From: Pseudoalteromonas luteoviolacea B = ATCC 29581
Lineage (GTDB): Bacteria; Pseudomonadota; Gammaproteobacteria; Enterobacterales; Alteromonadaceae
Assembly: GCA_000333235.1 (NCBI GenBank)
Contig: CAPN01000051.1
Coordinates: 248,001-312,000, forward strand
Direction: 5' to 3'
DNA: 64,000 bases
Position numbers and translations under genes: made by a program
The notes under the pieces: generated by a model
What the model saw: only the letters and a program-made list of their open reading frames with translations
The model's database searches: none
Told to the model about the DNA's origin: nothing
Part shown: positions 8,934 through 17,761 of the stretch, in pieces
Position numbering within the stretch: the first letter of the stretch is position 1
Layout of the letters: every line of letters starts with the position of its first letter

Positions 8934-9048
8934 GCCTAAAATCACGTTTTGCTTTAAAAAGCTAAAGAGGTAGGAGTAGTAAGTATAAAACAGATGAGGA
9001 AATTCAACACCTTTCCTTTGAAAAGACTGGTATACTTAACGAAAGCAA

Positions 9049-9924
9049 ATGTCTTTTTATAATAATAACGTGATCACTAAATACGATTTACACAGCCACA
9101 CTCACTATTCAGACGGACACTTATCTGTCGCTGCCTTGATTGCGAGAGCCATCGAAAAACAAGTTGATGTTCTTTCTATAACTGATCATGATTCAGTGCA
9201 GGCGTTAGAAGAAGCACATGATTACATCAAATCGATTGGCAGCGAAATTCAATTGATTAATGGGGTCGAAATTTCGACGAAGTGGCATAGTTTTGAGATC
9301 CATGTTGTTGGTTTAAACATTGCCCGCAAAAATAGCGACTTACTTACATTGTTAGCAGCTCAATCGCAAAAACGCGAAGAACGGGCGATTGAAATGGGGC
9401 GGCGACTTGCAAAGCAAGGATTTGAAGAGGTTTACCCCCATGCGAAAGCCTTAGCAGAGCAAGGGCAAATTACGCGTGCTCATTTTGCACAAGTCTTACT
9501 TGAACGGGGTGTGGCAAATTCGATGCAAGGTGTGTTCAATAAGTTTCTTACTCGCGGTAATACGGGCTATGTTCCATCAGTATGGTGCTCAATAAGTGAG
9601 GCCGTAGCAGCGATTAAAGCTGCTGGTGGCGTTGCTGTTTTGGCGCACCCTGGTAGGTATAAAATGTCTAACAAATGGTTGCGTAAGTTGTTGGACGAGT
9701 TTTCTGGTGTAGGTGGAGAGGCAATCGAAGTTGCCTTGCCTCAACAAGCCCCATGCGAGCGTCAATTTCTCGGGCAGCTTTGTAAAGAGTACAATTTATA
9801 TGGTAGCCAAGGCTCTGATTTTCATTACCCCATGCCTTGGTCAGATCTCGGTAAAAACCTATATTTACCAAAAGATTGCCAAGGGGTATGGCATAGCTGG
9901 GAACAACAAGGAGCACGACAATGA
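9049..9924 (+). CDS. rnm: PHP-domain 5'-3' exoribonuclease Rnm (RNase AM, YciV/TrpH)
   Basis: A PHP metallophosphoesterase of 291 residues. YDLHSHTHYSDGHL, TDHDS, NGVEIST, VAVLAHPGRY and GSDFHYP supply the metal ligands in order. E. coli YciV is a 5'-3' exonuclease that matures the 5' ends of rRNAs and trims short RNAs. It diverges from the trp operon, as in E. coli. The ATG follows a TATACT box (9031-9036) by only 12 bases and has no good Shine-Dalgarno, so the mRNA may be nearly leaderless. The next gene overlaps by ATGA. Confidence 0.9.
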   Translation: MSFYNNNVITKYDLHSHTHYSDGHLSVAALIARAIEKQVDVLSITDHDSVQALEEAHDYIKSIGSEIQLINGVEISTKWHSFEIHVVGLNIARKNSDLLTLLAAQSQKREERAIEMGRRLAKQGFEEVYPHAKALAEQGQITRAHFAQVLLERGVANSMQGVFNKFLTRGNTGYVPSVWCSISEAVAAIKAAGGVAVLAHPGRYKMSNKWLRKLLDEFSGVGGEAIEVALPQQAPCERQFLGQLCKEYNLYGSQGSDFHYPMPWSDLGKNLYLPKDCQGVWHSWEQQGARQ

Positions 9925-10541
9925 GTCAATTCTTTCATATTCACCCAGAAAACCCGCAAGTGCGTTTAATCCGCCAAGCGGTTGAAATAATAAAAAATGG
10001 TGGTGTCGTTGTATATCCAACCGACTCCGGTTATGCGATTGGCTGCAGTATTGGTAATAAACAAGCAAAAGAACGGATCGAGCGGATCCGTGGTATCGAA
10101 CAACATCATAACTTTACCTTAATGTGTCGCGATTTATCAGAGCTTTCGACCTACGCGCGTGTTGACAATCAAATGTTTAGATTGATTAAAAACAACACAC
10201 CCGGTCCATACACGTTTATTTTCAAAGGAACTAAAGAAGTACCCAAGCGTTTATTAAATGACAAAAAGAAAACCATTGGTATGCGGGTAACGAGTCACCC
10301 GATCACTGTTGCGTTATTAGAAGAGCTCGGTGAGCCAATGATGTCATGTTCTCTTATTTTACCAGGCGAGAACTTTACAGAATCCGATCCTGAAATGATC
10401 CGAGATCGCTTGGAGAAATTGGTTGATTTAGTGATCCATGGTGGTTATTTAGCAGAACAAGCGACAACGGTTATTGATCTGTCTGAGGAAGAGCCGGTTA
10501 TTTTGCGCGTGGGGTGTGGTGATCCGACTCCTTTTGAATAA
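9921..10541 (+). CDS. yciO: Sua5/YciO/YrdC-family protein YciO
   Basis: A 206-residue protein with the YrdC fold: GGVVVYPTDSGYAIGCSIGNKQA near residue 28, IRGIEQHHNFTLMCRDLSE, and NNTPGPYTFIFKGTKEVP. YrdC/TsaC makes threonylcarbamoyl-AMP for tRNA t6A. YciO is the paralogue whose physiological role is less settled. It is the second gene of an rnm-yciO-scpA-scpB-rluB run, with AAGGAG 8 bases upstream and an ATGA overlap with rnm. Confidence 0.9.
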   Translation: MSQFFHIHPENPQVRLIRQAVEIIKNGGVVVYPTDSGYAIGCSIGNKQAKERIERIRGIEQHHNFTLMCRDLSELSTYARVDNQMFRLIKNNTPGPYTFIFKGTKEVPKRLLNDKKKTIGMRVTSHPITVALLEELGEPMMSCSLILPGENFTESDPEMIRDRLEKLVDLVIHGGYLAEQATTVIDLSEEEPVILRVGCGDPTPFE

Positions 10542-10563
10542 AAAACGATAACATAGAGCGATA

Positions 10564-11361
10564 ATGGAAAGCGCCTTACAGCAAAAACTGCCTTTGGGTT
10601 TTTTACATGGCCAAGCAGTTCTAGAAAAGCCAGAAGATCTTTATATACCACCAGATGCACTGGAGGTGATTTTAGATACCTTTGAGGGTCCGCTTGATTT
10701 ATTGCTTTACCTGATTAAGCGTCACAAATTAGATATTTTAGAGCTACCTATTCTCAAGATCACGGAGCAATATGTTACCTATGTTGAGATGATGAAAGAA
10801 TTAAAGCTTGAACTGGCGGCAGAATATTTAGTCATGGCAGCGCTGCTGGCTCAAATTAAATCGCGGTTATTACTGCCTGTCCATGAAGAATTGCAAGAGG
10901 AAGAAGACCCTCGCGCCGAATTAATTCGGCGTTTGCAAGACTATGAGAAGTTTAAGAACGCTGCGCAATCATTAGATGAAATGCCTCGCTTGGAACGAGA
11001 TATTTTTGTTGCGCAAGCTTATATGGACCCGAGTTATGAGTGGGCGCCAGCGTTACCAGAAACCACCCTTAAAGAGCTGATGTTAGCACTTGGCGATGTT
11101 ATGGCTCGTGCAAAAACGTTTGAGCATCATCATATATCGAAAGAAGCCTTGTCCACTCGGGAGCGAATGAGTCTGATTTTGGAGAAACTAGGCGAAGCGA
11201 ATTCGACCTTGCCATTTATTGAATTCTTTGAATATGAAGAGGGAAGAAGCGGAGTGGTGGTGACTTTTATTGCGATGTTAGAGCTAGTTAAAGAAAGTTT
11301 AATTTCAGTAATTCAAGCAACCGTTGGTGGCGTACTGTATTTAACGCTAAAATCAGAATAA
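10564..11361 (+). CDS. scpA: Segregation and condensation protein A (kleisin)
   Basis: The kleisin subunit of the Smc-ScpAB chromosome condensin. In its 265 residues, LDTFEGPLDLLLYLIKRHKLDIL is the ScpA N-terminal signature that binds the SMC neck. The segment YLVMAALLAQIKSRLLLP and a winged-helix-like C-terminus (IEFFEYEEGRSGVVVTFIAMLELVK) follow. Partner scpB is next. No smc gene is in the window. The start has a weak ribosome binding site. Confidence 0.95.
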   Translation: MESALQQKLPLGFLHGQAVLEKPEDLYIPPDALEVILDTFEGPLDLLLYLIKRHKLDILELPILKITEQYVTYVEMMKELKLELAAEYLVMAALLAQIKSRLLLPVHEELQEEEDPRAELIRRLQDYEKFKNAAQSLDEMPRLERDIFVAQAYMDPSYEWAPALPETTLKELMLALGDVMARAKTFEHHHISKEALSTRERMSLILEKLGEANSTLPFIEFFEYEEGRSGVVVTFIAMLELVKESLISVIQATVGGVLYLTLKSE

Positions 11362-11423
11362 ATTTTCCCTTTCTTAACGGCGCTGTTCTGGCATAATAGC
11401 GCGCCTAAAAATAGCGAGGTTTT

Positions 11424-12014
11424 ATGCCTGGACGACGAGTAAGTGACGAGCAACTTCAAGAATTAATTGAAGCGGCCATATTCGTTTCAGAAAAGCCATT
11501 AACTAAGCAAGTGTTAAAAGACACAGTATTAGCTGATATTGCAGTGTCAAATGAGCGCTTAACTCGCGCCTTAGATGATTTGCAGCAGCATTATCTCACT
11601 CGCGGTATACGCCTCGTAGAAGTCGGGAGTGGGTATCGCTTTCAAGCTTGTTCGAGTTTGAGCCCTTGGTTATCAAAACTTTGGCAAGAACGGGCACCGA
11701 AGTTTTCGCGTGCTATGCTTGAAACATTAGCGTTAATTGCGTATCGCCAACCGATTACACGTGGTGAAATTGAGCAAGTGCGTGGTGTGGCTGTCAGTAG
11801 TCAAATTATGAAAAGCTTAATTGAACGAGAGTGGATAAAGGTCGTTGGGCATAAAGAAGTACCTGGTAAGCCTGCGTTATACGCAACAACTAAACAATTT
11901 TTAGATTATTTCTCTATCGAGGGTCTGGATGCATTACCAAAGCTTCCAGATAGGCAACTCGAAAAGTTAACTAATCTAATTCAAGATCCTTCTGTGAGAG
12001 AACTATCGGAATGA
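11424..12014 (+). CDS. scpB: Segregation and condensation protein B
   Basis: A 196-residue protein with two winged-helix domains. It starts [43 protein letters not shown] and [16 protein letters not shown] are family signatures. It dimerises and binds the middle of ScpA. GAGG lies about 5 bases before the ATG. The stop overlaps the rluB start (ATGA). Confidence 0.95.
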   Translation: MPGRRVSDEQLQELIEAAIFVSEKPLTKQVLKDTVLADIAVSNERLTRALDDLQQHYLTRGIRLVEVGSGYRFQACSSLSPWLSKLWQERAPKFSRAMLETLALIAYRQPITRGEIEQVRGVAVSSQIMKSLIEREWIKVVGHKEVPGKPALYATTKQFLDYFSIEGLDALPKLPDRQLEKLTNLIQDPSVRELSE

Positions 12015-12874
12015 GTGAAAAATTACAAAAAGTATTAGCACGCGCGGGTGTTGGTTCACGCCGTGAAATGGAAACCTACATTGAAGCAGGTCGAGTTAGT
12101 GTCGATGGTAAGGTTGCAACTTTAGGGGATCGAGTTGAAGAATCAGTAGTGATCCGAGTTGATGGGCATATTGTTAAACTCGCTGCGAAAGAACAACGGG
12201 TATGCCGTGTGTTAATGTACCACAAACCTGAAGGCGAATTGTGTACACGTAAAGATCCTGAGGGACGTCGTACGGTGTTTGACCGGTTGCCACGCATAGA
12301 TGGTGATCGCTGGATTGCGATTGGGCGATTGGACATCAATACGTCGGGTCTTCTACTGTTTACGAATGACGGAGAACTGGCTAATCGGCTAATGCATCCT
12401 CGATTTGAAATAGAACGAGAGTACTCTTCTCGTGTATTTGGTGAAGTTAGCAAAGAAATGTTAAGAAATTTAACGCAAGGCGTCGAGCTTGAAGATGGCC
12501 CTGCGAAGTTTCTCAGTATTAAACCAATGGGAGGCGAAGGCCTTAATACGTGGTTTAATGTGACGTTAACTGAAGGGCGAAACCGTGAAGTTCGCCGGTT
12601 GTGGCAATCTCAGGGCGTTGAAGTATCCCGTTTGATCCGAATTCGCTATGGTAAACTCGATCTAGACAAGCGTTTACCTCAAGGAGGCTGGACCGAGCTT
12701 AAACTAGAAGACGTAAATTATTTACGTAATTCCGTCGGTTTAAAGGATGAAACTCAAACAAAACTATCTGTGATGCCTGAGCGACGTAATGAGAAACGCG
12801 CTCAAGTAAATCGCATTCGTAAAGCGGTCAGAAAACACAACCAGCGTTTACAACAAAGCAAACGCCGCGGTTAA
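12011..12874 (+). CDS. rluB: 23S rRNA pseudouridine(2605) synthase RluB
   Basis: A 287-residue RsuA-family pseudouridine synthase. The N-terminal S4 domain ([30 protein letters not shown]) is followed by the catalytic [26 protein letters not shown], with the nucleophilic Asp, and [14 protein letters not shown] basic tail ([15 protein letters not shown]) is typical of RluB. The paralogues RluE/RluF and RsuA share the core; linkage to scpAB favours RluB. Confidence 0.93.
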   Translation: MSEKLQKVLARAGVGSRREMETYIEAGRVSVDGKVATLGDRVEESVVIRVDGHIVKLAAKEQRVCRVLMYHKPEGELCTRKDPEGRRTVFDRLPRIDGDRWIAIGRLDINTSGLLLFTNDGELANRLMHPRFEIEREYSSRVFGEVSKEMLRNLTQGVELEDGPAKFLSIKPMGGEGLNTWFNVTLTEGRNREVRRLWQSQGVEVSRLIRIRYGKLDLDKRLPQGGWTELKLEDVNYLRNSVGLKDETQTKLSVMPERRNEKRAQVNRIRKAVRKHNQRLQQSKRRG

Positions 12875-12931
12875 CGGTAAACTTGCATTCCAGCGTATTA
12901 ATCTAAAGCGGATCAAATTTGCAATAGAAAC

Positions 12932-12966
12932 AATAAGGCCGAACGACATGTTCGGCCTTATTGTTT
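12932..12966. terminator. Terminator downstream of rluB
   Basis: AATAAGGCCGAAC and GTTCGGCCTTATT form a 13-bp stem with a 5-base loop, followed by GTTTT. It could also stop transcription from yciK on the other strand. Confidence 0.85.
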
Positions 12967-12987
12967 TAAGCGGAAAGTAGTAAGTGT

Positions 12988-13110
12988 TCAGAAGCACTTA
13001 GGTAAGTCGTGTAAGGCAGACCTAGGTTCATTCTTAATTTCGATACGAGAAAGGCGGCTACCTGCAATCAATGCCTTTCCTAAACGACCGTAAATTTTTG
13101 CTGAAGTCAC
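12988..13110 (-). other. Unassigned 40-codon open frame downstream of yciK
   Basis: In the gap after yciK, on the same strand, a frame beginning at GTG encodes 40 residues. The middle reads GRLGKALIAGSRLSRIEIKN and the end HDLPKCF. It has a protein-like composition (basic, no low-complexity run) but no clear ribosome binding site and no recognised family. It could be a short protein, a gene remnant or chance. Confidence 0.25.
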
Positions 13111-13131
13111 GCATCTTAGAATAGATTGGCA

Positions 13132-13875
13132 TTATTTAGGTTGTGCATCTAGAGATTGTCCATTTATGCCAACAGAATCGTCGCTCATTAAAAATAAATA
13201 AGTTGGCATAATGTCAGCTGCTGTTTTGAGCTTTTCACGATCTTCACCAGGAAATGCGCTGCTACGCATGTTTGTGCGTGTTGCGCCTGGGTTGATGCAA
13301 TTTATTCGAATATTGGTTTTGCCGACTTCTTGGGCCCACGTTTGCATCATGCCTTCTGTCGCGAATTTTGAAATAGCATAAGGACCCCAGAATTCCCGAC
13401 CGACACGACCAACACCCGACGAAGTGAAAATAACCGATGCATTTGGAGCTTTACGTAAGAGCGGGAACATGTATTTTGTGATCATTGCTTGGGCAGTCAC
13501 ATTAACTTTCATTATGTTTTCGAATGTTGAAACGCAAAAGTGCTCGAGTGGTCCAAGCGACCCTAAAATAGCGGCGTTATTTAATAGTCCGTCTAATTGA
13601 CCAAATTGCATTTCAATCGTGGCGGCTAAATCTCTATAATGTTGTTTTGTCGCGCCTTTCATGTCAAGCGGAACAATAGCTGGTTCAGGGTAGCCTGCTG
13701 CAACGATTTCATCGTATACACATTCAAGTTTACTCGTCGTTTTACCTAGTAAAATAACAGTAGCACCGTGTTTTGCGAACGTAATTGCCGCAACTCTACC
13801 GATACCGTCACCTGCGCCAGTAATTAGGATGGTTTTGTTCTGTAAGGCATTTTCAGCCGCTTGGTAGGTGTGCAT
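13132..13875 (-). CDS. yciK: YciK-family short-chain dehydrogenase/reductase
   Basis: A Rossmann-fold SDR of 247 residues. LITGAGDGIGRVAA binds the nucleotide. LLNNAAILG is the NNAG-type motif. S in IFTSSGVGRVG with Y-A-I-S-K in GPYAISKFA supplies the catalytic Ser-Tyr-Lys. INPGATRTNMR follows. The overall pattern matches YciK, whose physiological substrate is unknown. The ATG at 13875 is preceded by GAGG at good spacing; a TTG four codons upstream contains that site and is rejected. Confidence 0.9.
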   Translation of the reverse strand: MHTYQAAENALQNKTILITGAGDGIGRVAAITFAKHGATVILLGKTTSKLECVYDEIVAAGYPEPAIVPLDMKGATKQHYRDLAATIEMQFGQLDGLLNNAAILGSLGPLEHFCVSTFENIMKVNVTAQAMITKYMFPLLRKAPNASVIFTSSGVGRVGREFWGPYAISKFATEGMMQTWAQEVGKTNIRINCINPGATRTNMRSSAFPGEDREKLKTAADIMPTYLFLMSDDSVGINGQSLDAQPK

Positions 13876-14070
13876 CTTTGACCTCAAACTATAAAATATG
13901 AGCTATATTAACATAGGTCATATGCAAGTTATCGAATTTGTTGTAATAAACAGTGGCGAAACGCTACACTTTGCGTTAAGTTTAACTGGTCTAATGTCTT
14001 ATTAAAATGGATGTTACATCATTTTAACGAAATGAAAGAAGAAGAATAAGATCCTTCGGAGCCAATAAAC

Positions 14071-16506
14071 ATGAAAAAAATGTTACTCTCACTTGCAGTC
14101 ACAGCAGCACTCTCAGGATGTGGAGGCGGTGAAACGCTAGAAGAAATTACGAAAGAAACACCTGTATTAAAACCATCAATAGCGGTCAAATTTGATCCAT
14201 CATCGAGTGTTGTGTCTGTACCGAATGACCTTTTGATGAGTGGCACAAAAGACGGCACATTGAATATGCCCGGCGAATTTTTGGCTACAGGACAGGCTGT
14301 ACCCCGAGCAGCATACGCAAACCCTCAGGTCGCGCTTGGTGCGCTTGATGGCTGGTCTACTCAACTTCCTTATGTCATCGATTTAGATGTTCCTGCAGGC
14401 GTGAGTCTGGATACTGATTCGGTGTCTATGCCAGGCGCTGTTCGTATTTTTGAAGTGATCATGGGTGCGAGCCAAACAGATGCAGATTGCTCGAAAGTAC
14501 CTGCAGGGATCGCCTGTAAAGTAGTTGGCGAATTGAACTTCGGTCAAGACTTTATTACCAAAGCAAATGGCGCGAACAAAGGTGTAATGGTTGTTCCGTT
14601 AAAAGCCTTTAAGACTAGCACGACCTATATCACCGTTTTAACCACTGCAATTTCAGATTCTGAAGGGCGTTCAATTTCTCCTTCTTCAACTTACACTCTA
14701 GTTCGTCAGAATGCGGATTTAGTCACTGATGCACAAAAAGGCTTACAGGCAGTTATTCGTAGCTATGAAAATGCACTAGAAAGTCAGGCTGGTGTAAGTA
14801 AAGGCGACATTATTTATACAGCAGCGATGACAACTCAGTCAGCAGGCAATGTTGTAGGTACGGTTAAAAAGCTTCTTGCGGCTGGTGTAGCGCAAGGAAA
14901 GTTACCGACAATTCAAGTTCCAACCCAGCCAACGATTTCTGTTGCCAATGTGTTTGCAGCTGGCGGTATGACAAATATTCCAGTCCCATTCAATGGTGTT
15001 CAATATATGAAAGGAAGCATGATGCTTCCAATGTACAGCAGCAAGCCCCAAGGTACAGGAATTGATGCACTAGCAGGAACTTATTGGCAAAGTATGTGCG
15101 ATAGTGCAGTGACCGTTTTAGGGTATAAAGCGCAAGCAGGAAGTTCATTTCCTGAAGCGCCAATTTCAGAATCTGATGCAATGTGTTCTGCACTGAGTAA
15201 TGGGGCATTACGTGATTTAGGTATTGACCCAACACGTCATTTAACTAAATACAACAGTATTCCGAAAACGCAATGGGTTGCTAATGCACCTGTGCAAATC
15301 ACTAAGCCGATGTCAGATCTTAATGTGATCAACGCCGTTCGTGCATCGATGGGCTTACCGGCTATTGCTATGCCAGCGACAGGATGGCCAGTGGTCATTT
15401 TACAACACGGCATCACATCGAAAAAAGAAGACATGCTAGCACTCACTGCAGCGCTTTCTTTACAAGGCTTTGCTACCGTTGCGATTGATCATCCTATGCA
15501 CGGTGAACGAGGTATAGACGTTGATGGTGATGGTTCTGATGACTTTAATGCGAGTACTAAGTCAGTTCTTGCGTACATGAATCTGAGCAGTCTCCTTGTT
15601 GCTCGAGACAACCTACGCCAATCTGTCACAGACTTACTTTCATTGCGATTAGGCTTGCACACGATTGCGCCTGTACTTGGCTTAAATACGAAAGACGTTA
15701 GCTACGTTGGTCATTCTCTGGGTTCAATCGTTGGACCAAGTTTTGTAGCTCATGCAAATATGCCGTTAAATCCAGCTATTGACCCATTGTTTAAAGTGAA
15801 CACAGTTGCCCTTGCAAGTGGCGGTAGTGGCATCGCTGGATTCTTATTAGAATCTGGTGCGTTTGGTCCATTTATCCAAGGTTCTGTTCTTGCTTCAGCG
15901 GGTAATTTATTAGCGAAGAATTTTAATGCTTATTTAAGTGATGGTGCGGTTGCAAATTGTGCGTCAACGTTGCCGAATCAAGAAGCGTTTTTAACGTGTG
16001 GTTATAAATCTTACGTAGCTGAGAGAACGGCGGCAGGCGATAGCGCAACACTAAGTGGCATTAATTCACTGATGACAACTTTTGTTTTTGCGGCTCAAAC
16101 GGCCTTAGATAGTGCTGATCCAATGAACTATGCTTCTGCGGTGAAAGCAACAGGTACGCCAGTCTACATGAGTGTTGTTGTTGGTAATGGCGGCGCGAAT
16201 AAACCAGATACGGTAATTCCACCGACTACTGCGAACCCACTTTCTGGCAGTTTACCTTTGGCCACGGCGATGGGCTTACAAAACGTGGCTACATCTCAGC
16301 CTTTAGGTAATCCGGCAAGCTATGTAGTGCGCTTCTCTCAAGGTCACCACAGCTCAATTTTAACACCGAGCTTTAGTGCATCCGCAGGTGGCGAGGCGAG
16401 TGGCCATGCTGCAGCAAACCAAGAAATGCAATATCAGCTATCAGCTTACCTCGCTTCACGCGGTCGTATGCTGCCAATGCTTAACGCTAACGTAATTGCT
16501 CAGTAA
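14071..16506 (+). CDS. VolA/Pla-1-cef-family extracellular lipase lipoprotein
   Basis: An 811-residue lipoprotein-type lipase. The signal peptide ends in ALSGC, so Cys17 would be lipidated, and a GGGE stretch follows. WPVVILQHGITSKKEDM forms the oxyanion region, HPMHGERGIDVDGDG follows, and YVGHSLGS carries the nucleophile Ser549. GHHSS near the C-terminus may hold the His. The family includes the Vibrio cholerae surface-exposed lysophospholipase VolA, which releases fatty acids for uptake. Its own promoter is likely in the 195-base gap with yciK, and a terminator follows. Substrate is inferred from family only. Confidence 0.85.
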   Translation: MKKMLLSLAVTAALSGCGGGETLEEITKETPVLKPSIAVKFDPSSSVVSVPNDLLMSGTKDGTLNMPGEFLATGQAVPRAAYANPQVALGALDGWSTQLPYVIDLDVPAGVSLDTDSVSMPGAVRIFEVIMGASQTDADCSKVPAGIACKVVGELNFGQDFITKANGANKGVMVVPLKAFKTSTTYITVLTTAISDSEGRSISPSSTYTLVRQNADLVTDAQKGLQAVIRSYENALESQAGVSKGDIIYTAAMTTQSAGNVVGTVKKLLAAGVAQGKLPTIQVPTQPTISVANVFAAGGMTNIPVPFNGVQYMKGSMMLPMYSSKPQGTGIDALAGTYWQSMCDSAVTVLGYKAQAGSSFPEAPISESDAMCSALSNGALRDLGIDPTRHLTKYNSIPKTQWVANAPVQITKPMSDLNVINAVRASMGLPAIAMPATGWPVVILQHGITSKKEDMLALTAALSLQGFATVAIDHPMHGERGIDVDGDGSDDFNASTKSVLAYMNLSSLLVARDNLRQSVTDLLSLRLGLHTIAPVLGLNTKDVSYVGHSLGSIVGPSFVAHANMPLNPAIDPLFKVNTVALASGGSGIAGFLLESGAFGPFIQGSVLASAGNLLAKNFNAYLSDGAVANCASTLPNQEAFLTCGYKSYVAERTAAGDSATLSGINSLMTTFVFAAQTALDSADPMNYASAVKATGTPVYMSVVVGNGGANKPDTVIPPTTANPLSGSLPLATAMGLQNVATSQPLGNPASYVVRFSQGHHSSILTPSFSASAGGEASGHAAANQEMQYQLSAYLASRGRMLPMLNANVIAQ

Positions 16507-16522
16507 GACTTTTTTAACGTTG

Positions 16523-16547
16523 AAAAGCCACGAAAGTGGCTTTTTTT
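16523..16547 (+). terminator. Terminator of the lipase gene
   Basis: AAAAGCCAC and GTGGCTTTT around a GAAA loop, then a run of seven T. Confidence 0.9.
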
Positions 16548-16580
16548 ATGGGTGAAAGTTATCTAGCTAAGCAGTAAAGG

Positions 16581-16612
16581 ATACCAATCCACTTAATTAA
16601 AAGAATTGGTAT
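16581..16612. repeat. ATACCAAT...ATTGGTAT intergenic inverted repeat
   Basis: ATACCAAT and ATTGGTAT arms are separated by 16 A/T-rich bases between the lipase terminator and sohB. This resembles small palindromic intergenic repeats seen in genomes of marine Alteromonadales. A lone half, ATACCAATTC, occurs near 62624. Confidence 0.5.
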
Positions 16613-16694
16613 AAATTATGTTAATCTACAAGAAAGTGAAACTTTGATATGATCCAATTCGTAATACTGCATAGATAAATAAAAGAGGAATACA

Positions 16695-17693
16695 TTGGAA
16701 TTTCTATACGAATATGGTCTTTTTTTGGCGAAAGCGCTAACAGTTGTGGTGTCTATTTTAGCTATTATTGCGATGAGTATCGCTGCAGGTTCAAAACCAA
16801 AGCGCAAAGGGTCTGTAGAACTTACGGATCTATCAGAGCAATTAACTCAAAATAGAGATGATTTTGATGCGCAAGTGTTAGATAAAAAGCAATACAAAGC
16901 CAAAACGAAAGAACAAAAGAAAGAATCTAAAGAACGACTGGATAGAAAAACGTTTGTAATTGAATTTAAAGGCTCAATGGATGCGCACGAAGTAAATGCC
17001 TTGCGGGAAGAAGTGACAGCGATTTTAACGTTTGCCGACAAAGAAAAAGATCACGTGTTAGTGTGTTTAGAAAGTGGTGGCGGCGTTGTGCATGGTTATG
17101 GTCTCGGTGCATCACAATTACAGCGCATAAAATCAGCCGGATTACCTCTTACTGTATCAATTGATAAAGTAGCAGCGAGTGGAGGTTATATGATGGCCTG
17201 TATTGCAGACAAAATCATAGCTGCGCCATTTGCTATCGTTGGTTCAATAGGTGTAATTGCGCAATTACCAAACTTTAATAAGTTACTGAAAAAATGTGAT
17301 ATTGACTATGAGCAAGTGACTGCGGGAGAGTACAAACGAACGTTAACCTTATTTGGTGAAAATACTGATAAAGGCCGAACGAAATTTAAAGAAGAAATAG
17401 AGCAAACCCACGGACTATTTAAGCAATTTGTGCAAGAAGCACGTCCTCAAGTAAATATTGATAAAGTTGCAACTGGCGAACATTGGTTTGCTCGTCAAGC
17501 AATAGCACTGTCTTTAGTGGATGAACTGAACACAAGTGACGACCTTATTTTAGATGCAGCAAAAGTGAGTCACGTATATAAAGTACAGTACAAAATGAAA
17601 AAATCACTACCTGAGCGGCTTGGAGTCGGTGTGAGTGCGTTCTTAGACCGCACAGTGACTGGGATTGTAGAGAAGTTTAGTTATTATAAGTAA
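16695..17693 (+). CDS. sohB: Inner-membrane peptidase SohB (signal peptide peptidase SppA-like, S49)
   Basis: A 332-residue protease with one N-terminal membrane anchor (EYGLFLAKALTVVVSILAII). FKGSMDAHEVNALREEVTAIL opens the S49 domain. VDKVAASGGYMMAC carries Ser162 and GEYKRTLTLFGEN carries Lys214, the expected Ser-Lys dyad. It resembles E. coli SohB along its whole length. The start is TTG, supported by AGAGGAA at correct spacing and by the family N-terminus ME(F/L)L-EYGLFLAK. It probably acts on the periplasmic face, degrading membrane-associated peptides. Confidence 0.94.
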   Translation: MEFLYEYGLFLAKALTVVVSILAIIAMSIAAGSKPKRKGSVELTDLSEQLTQNRDDFDAQVLDKKQYKAKTKEQKKESKERLDRKTFVIEFKGSMDAHEVNALREEVTAILTFADKEKDHVLVCLESGGGVVHGYGLGASQLQRIKSAGLPLTVSIDKVAASGGYMMACIADKIIAAPFAIVGSIGVIAQLPNFNKLLKKCDIDYEQVTAGEYKRTLTLFGENTDKGRTKFKEEIEQTHGLFKQFVQEARPQVNIDKVATGEHWFARQAIALSLVDELNTSDDLILDAAKVSHVYKVQYKMKKSLPERLGVGVSAFLDRTVTGIVEKFSYYK

Positions 17694-17721
17694 TTTCATT
17701 TTCTCAAGCTTTGCCTAAAAC

Positions 17722-17749
17722 ATGCCCTGCATATTTGCAGGGCATTTTT
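17722..17749 (+). terminator. Terminator of sohB
   Basis: ATGCCCTGC and GCAGGGCAT with a 6-base loop and four more T. It lies between convergent genes and may serve both. Confidence 0.85.
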
Positions 17750-17761
17750 GGATTTGATGCT

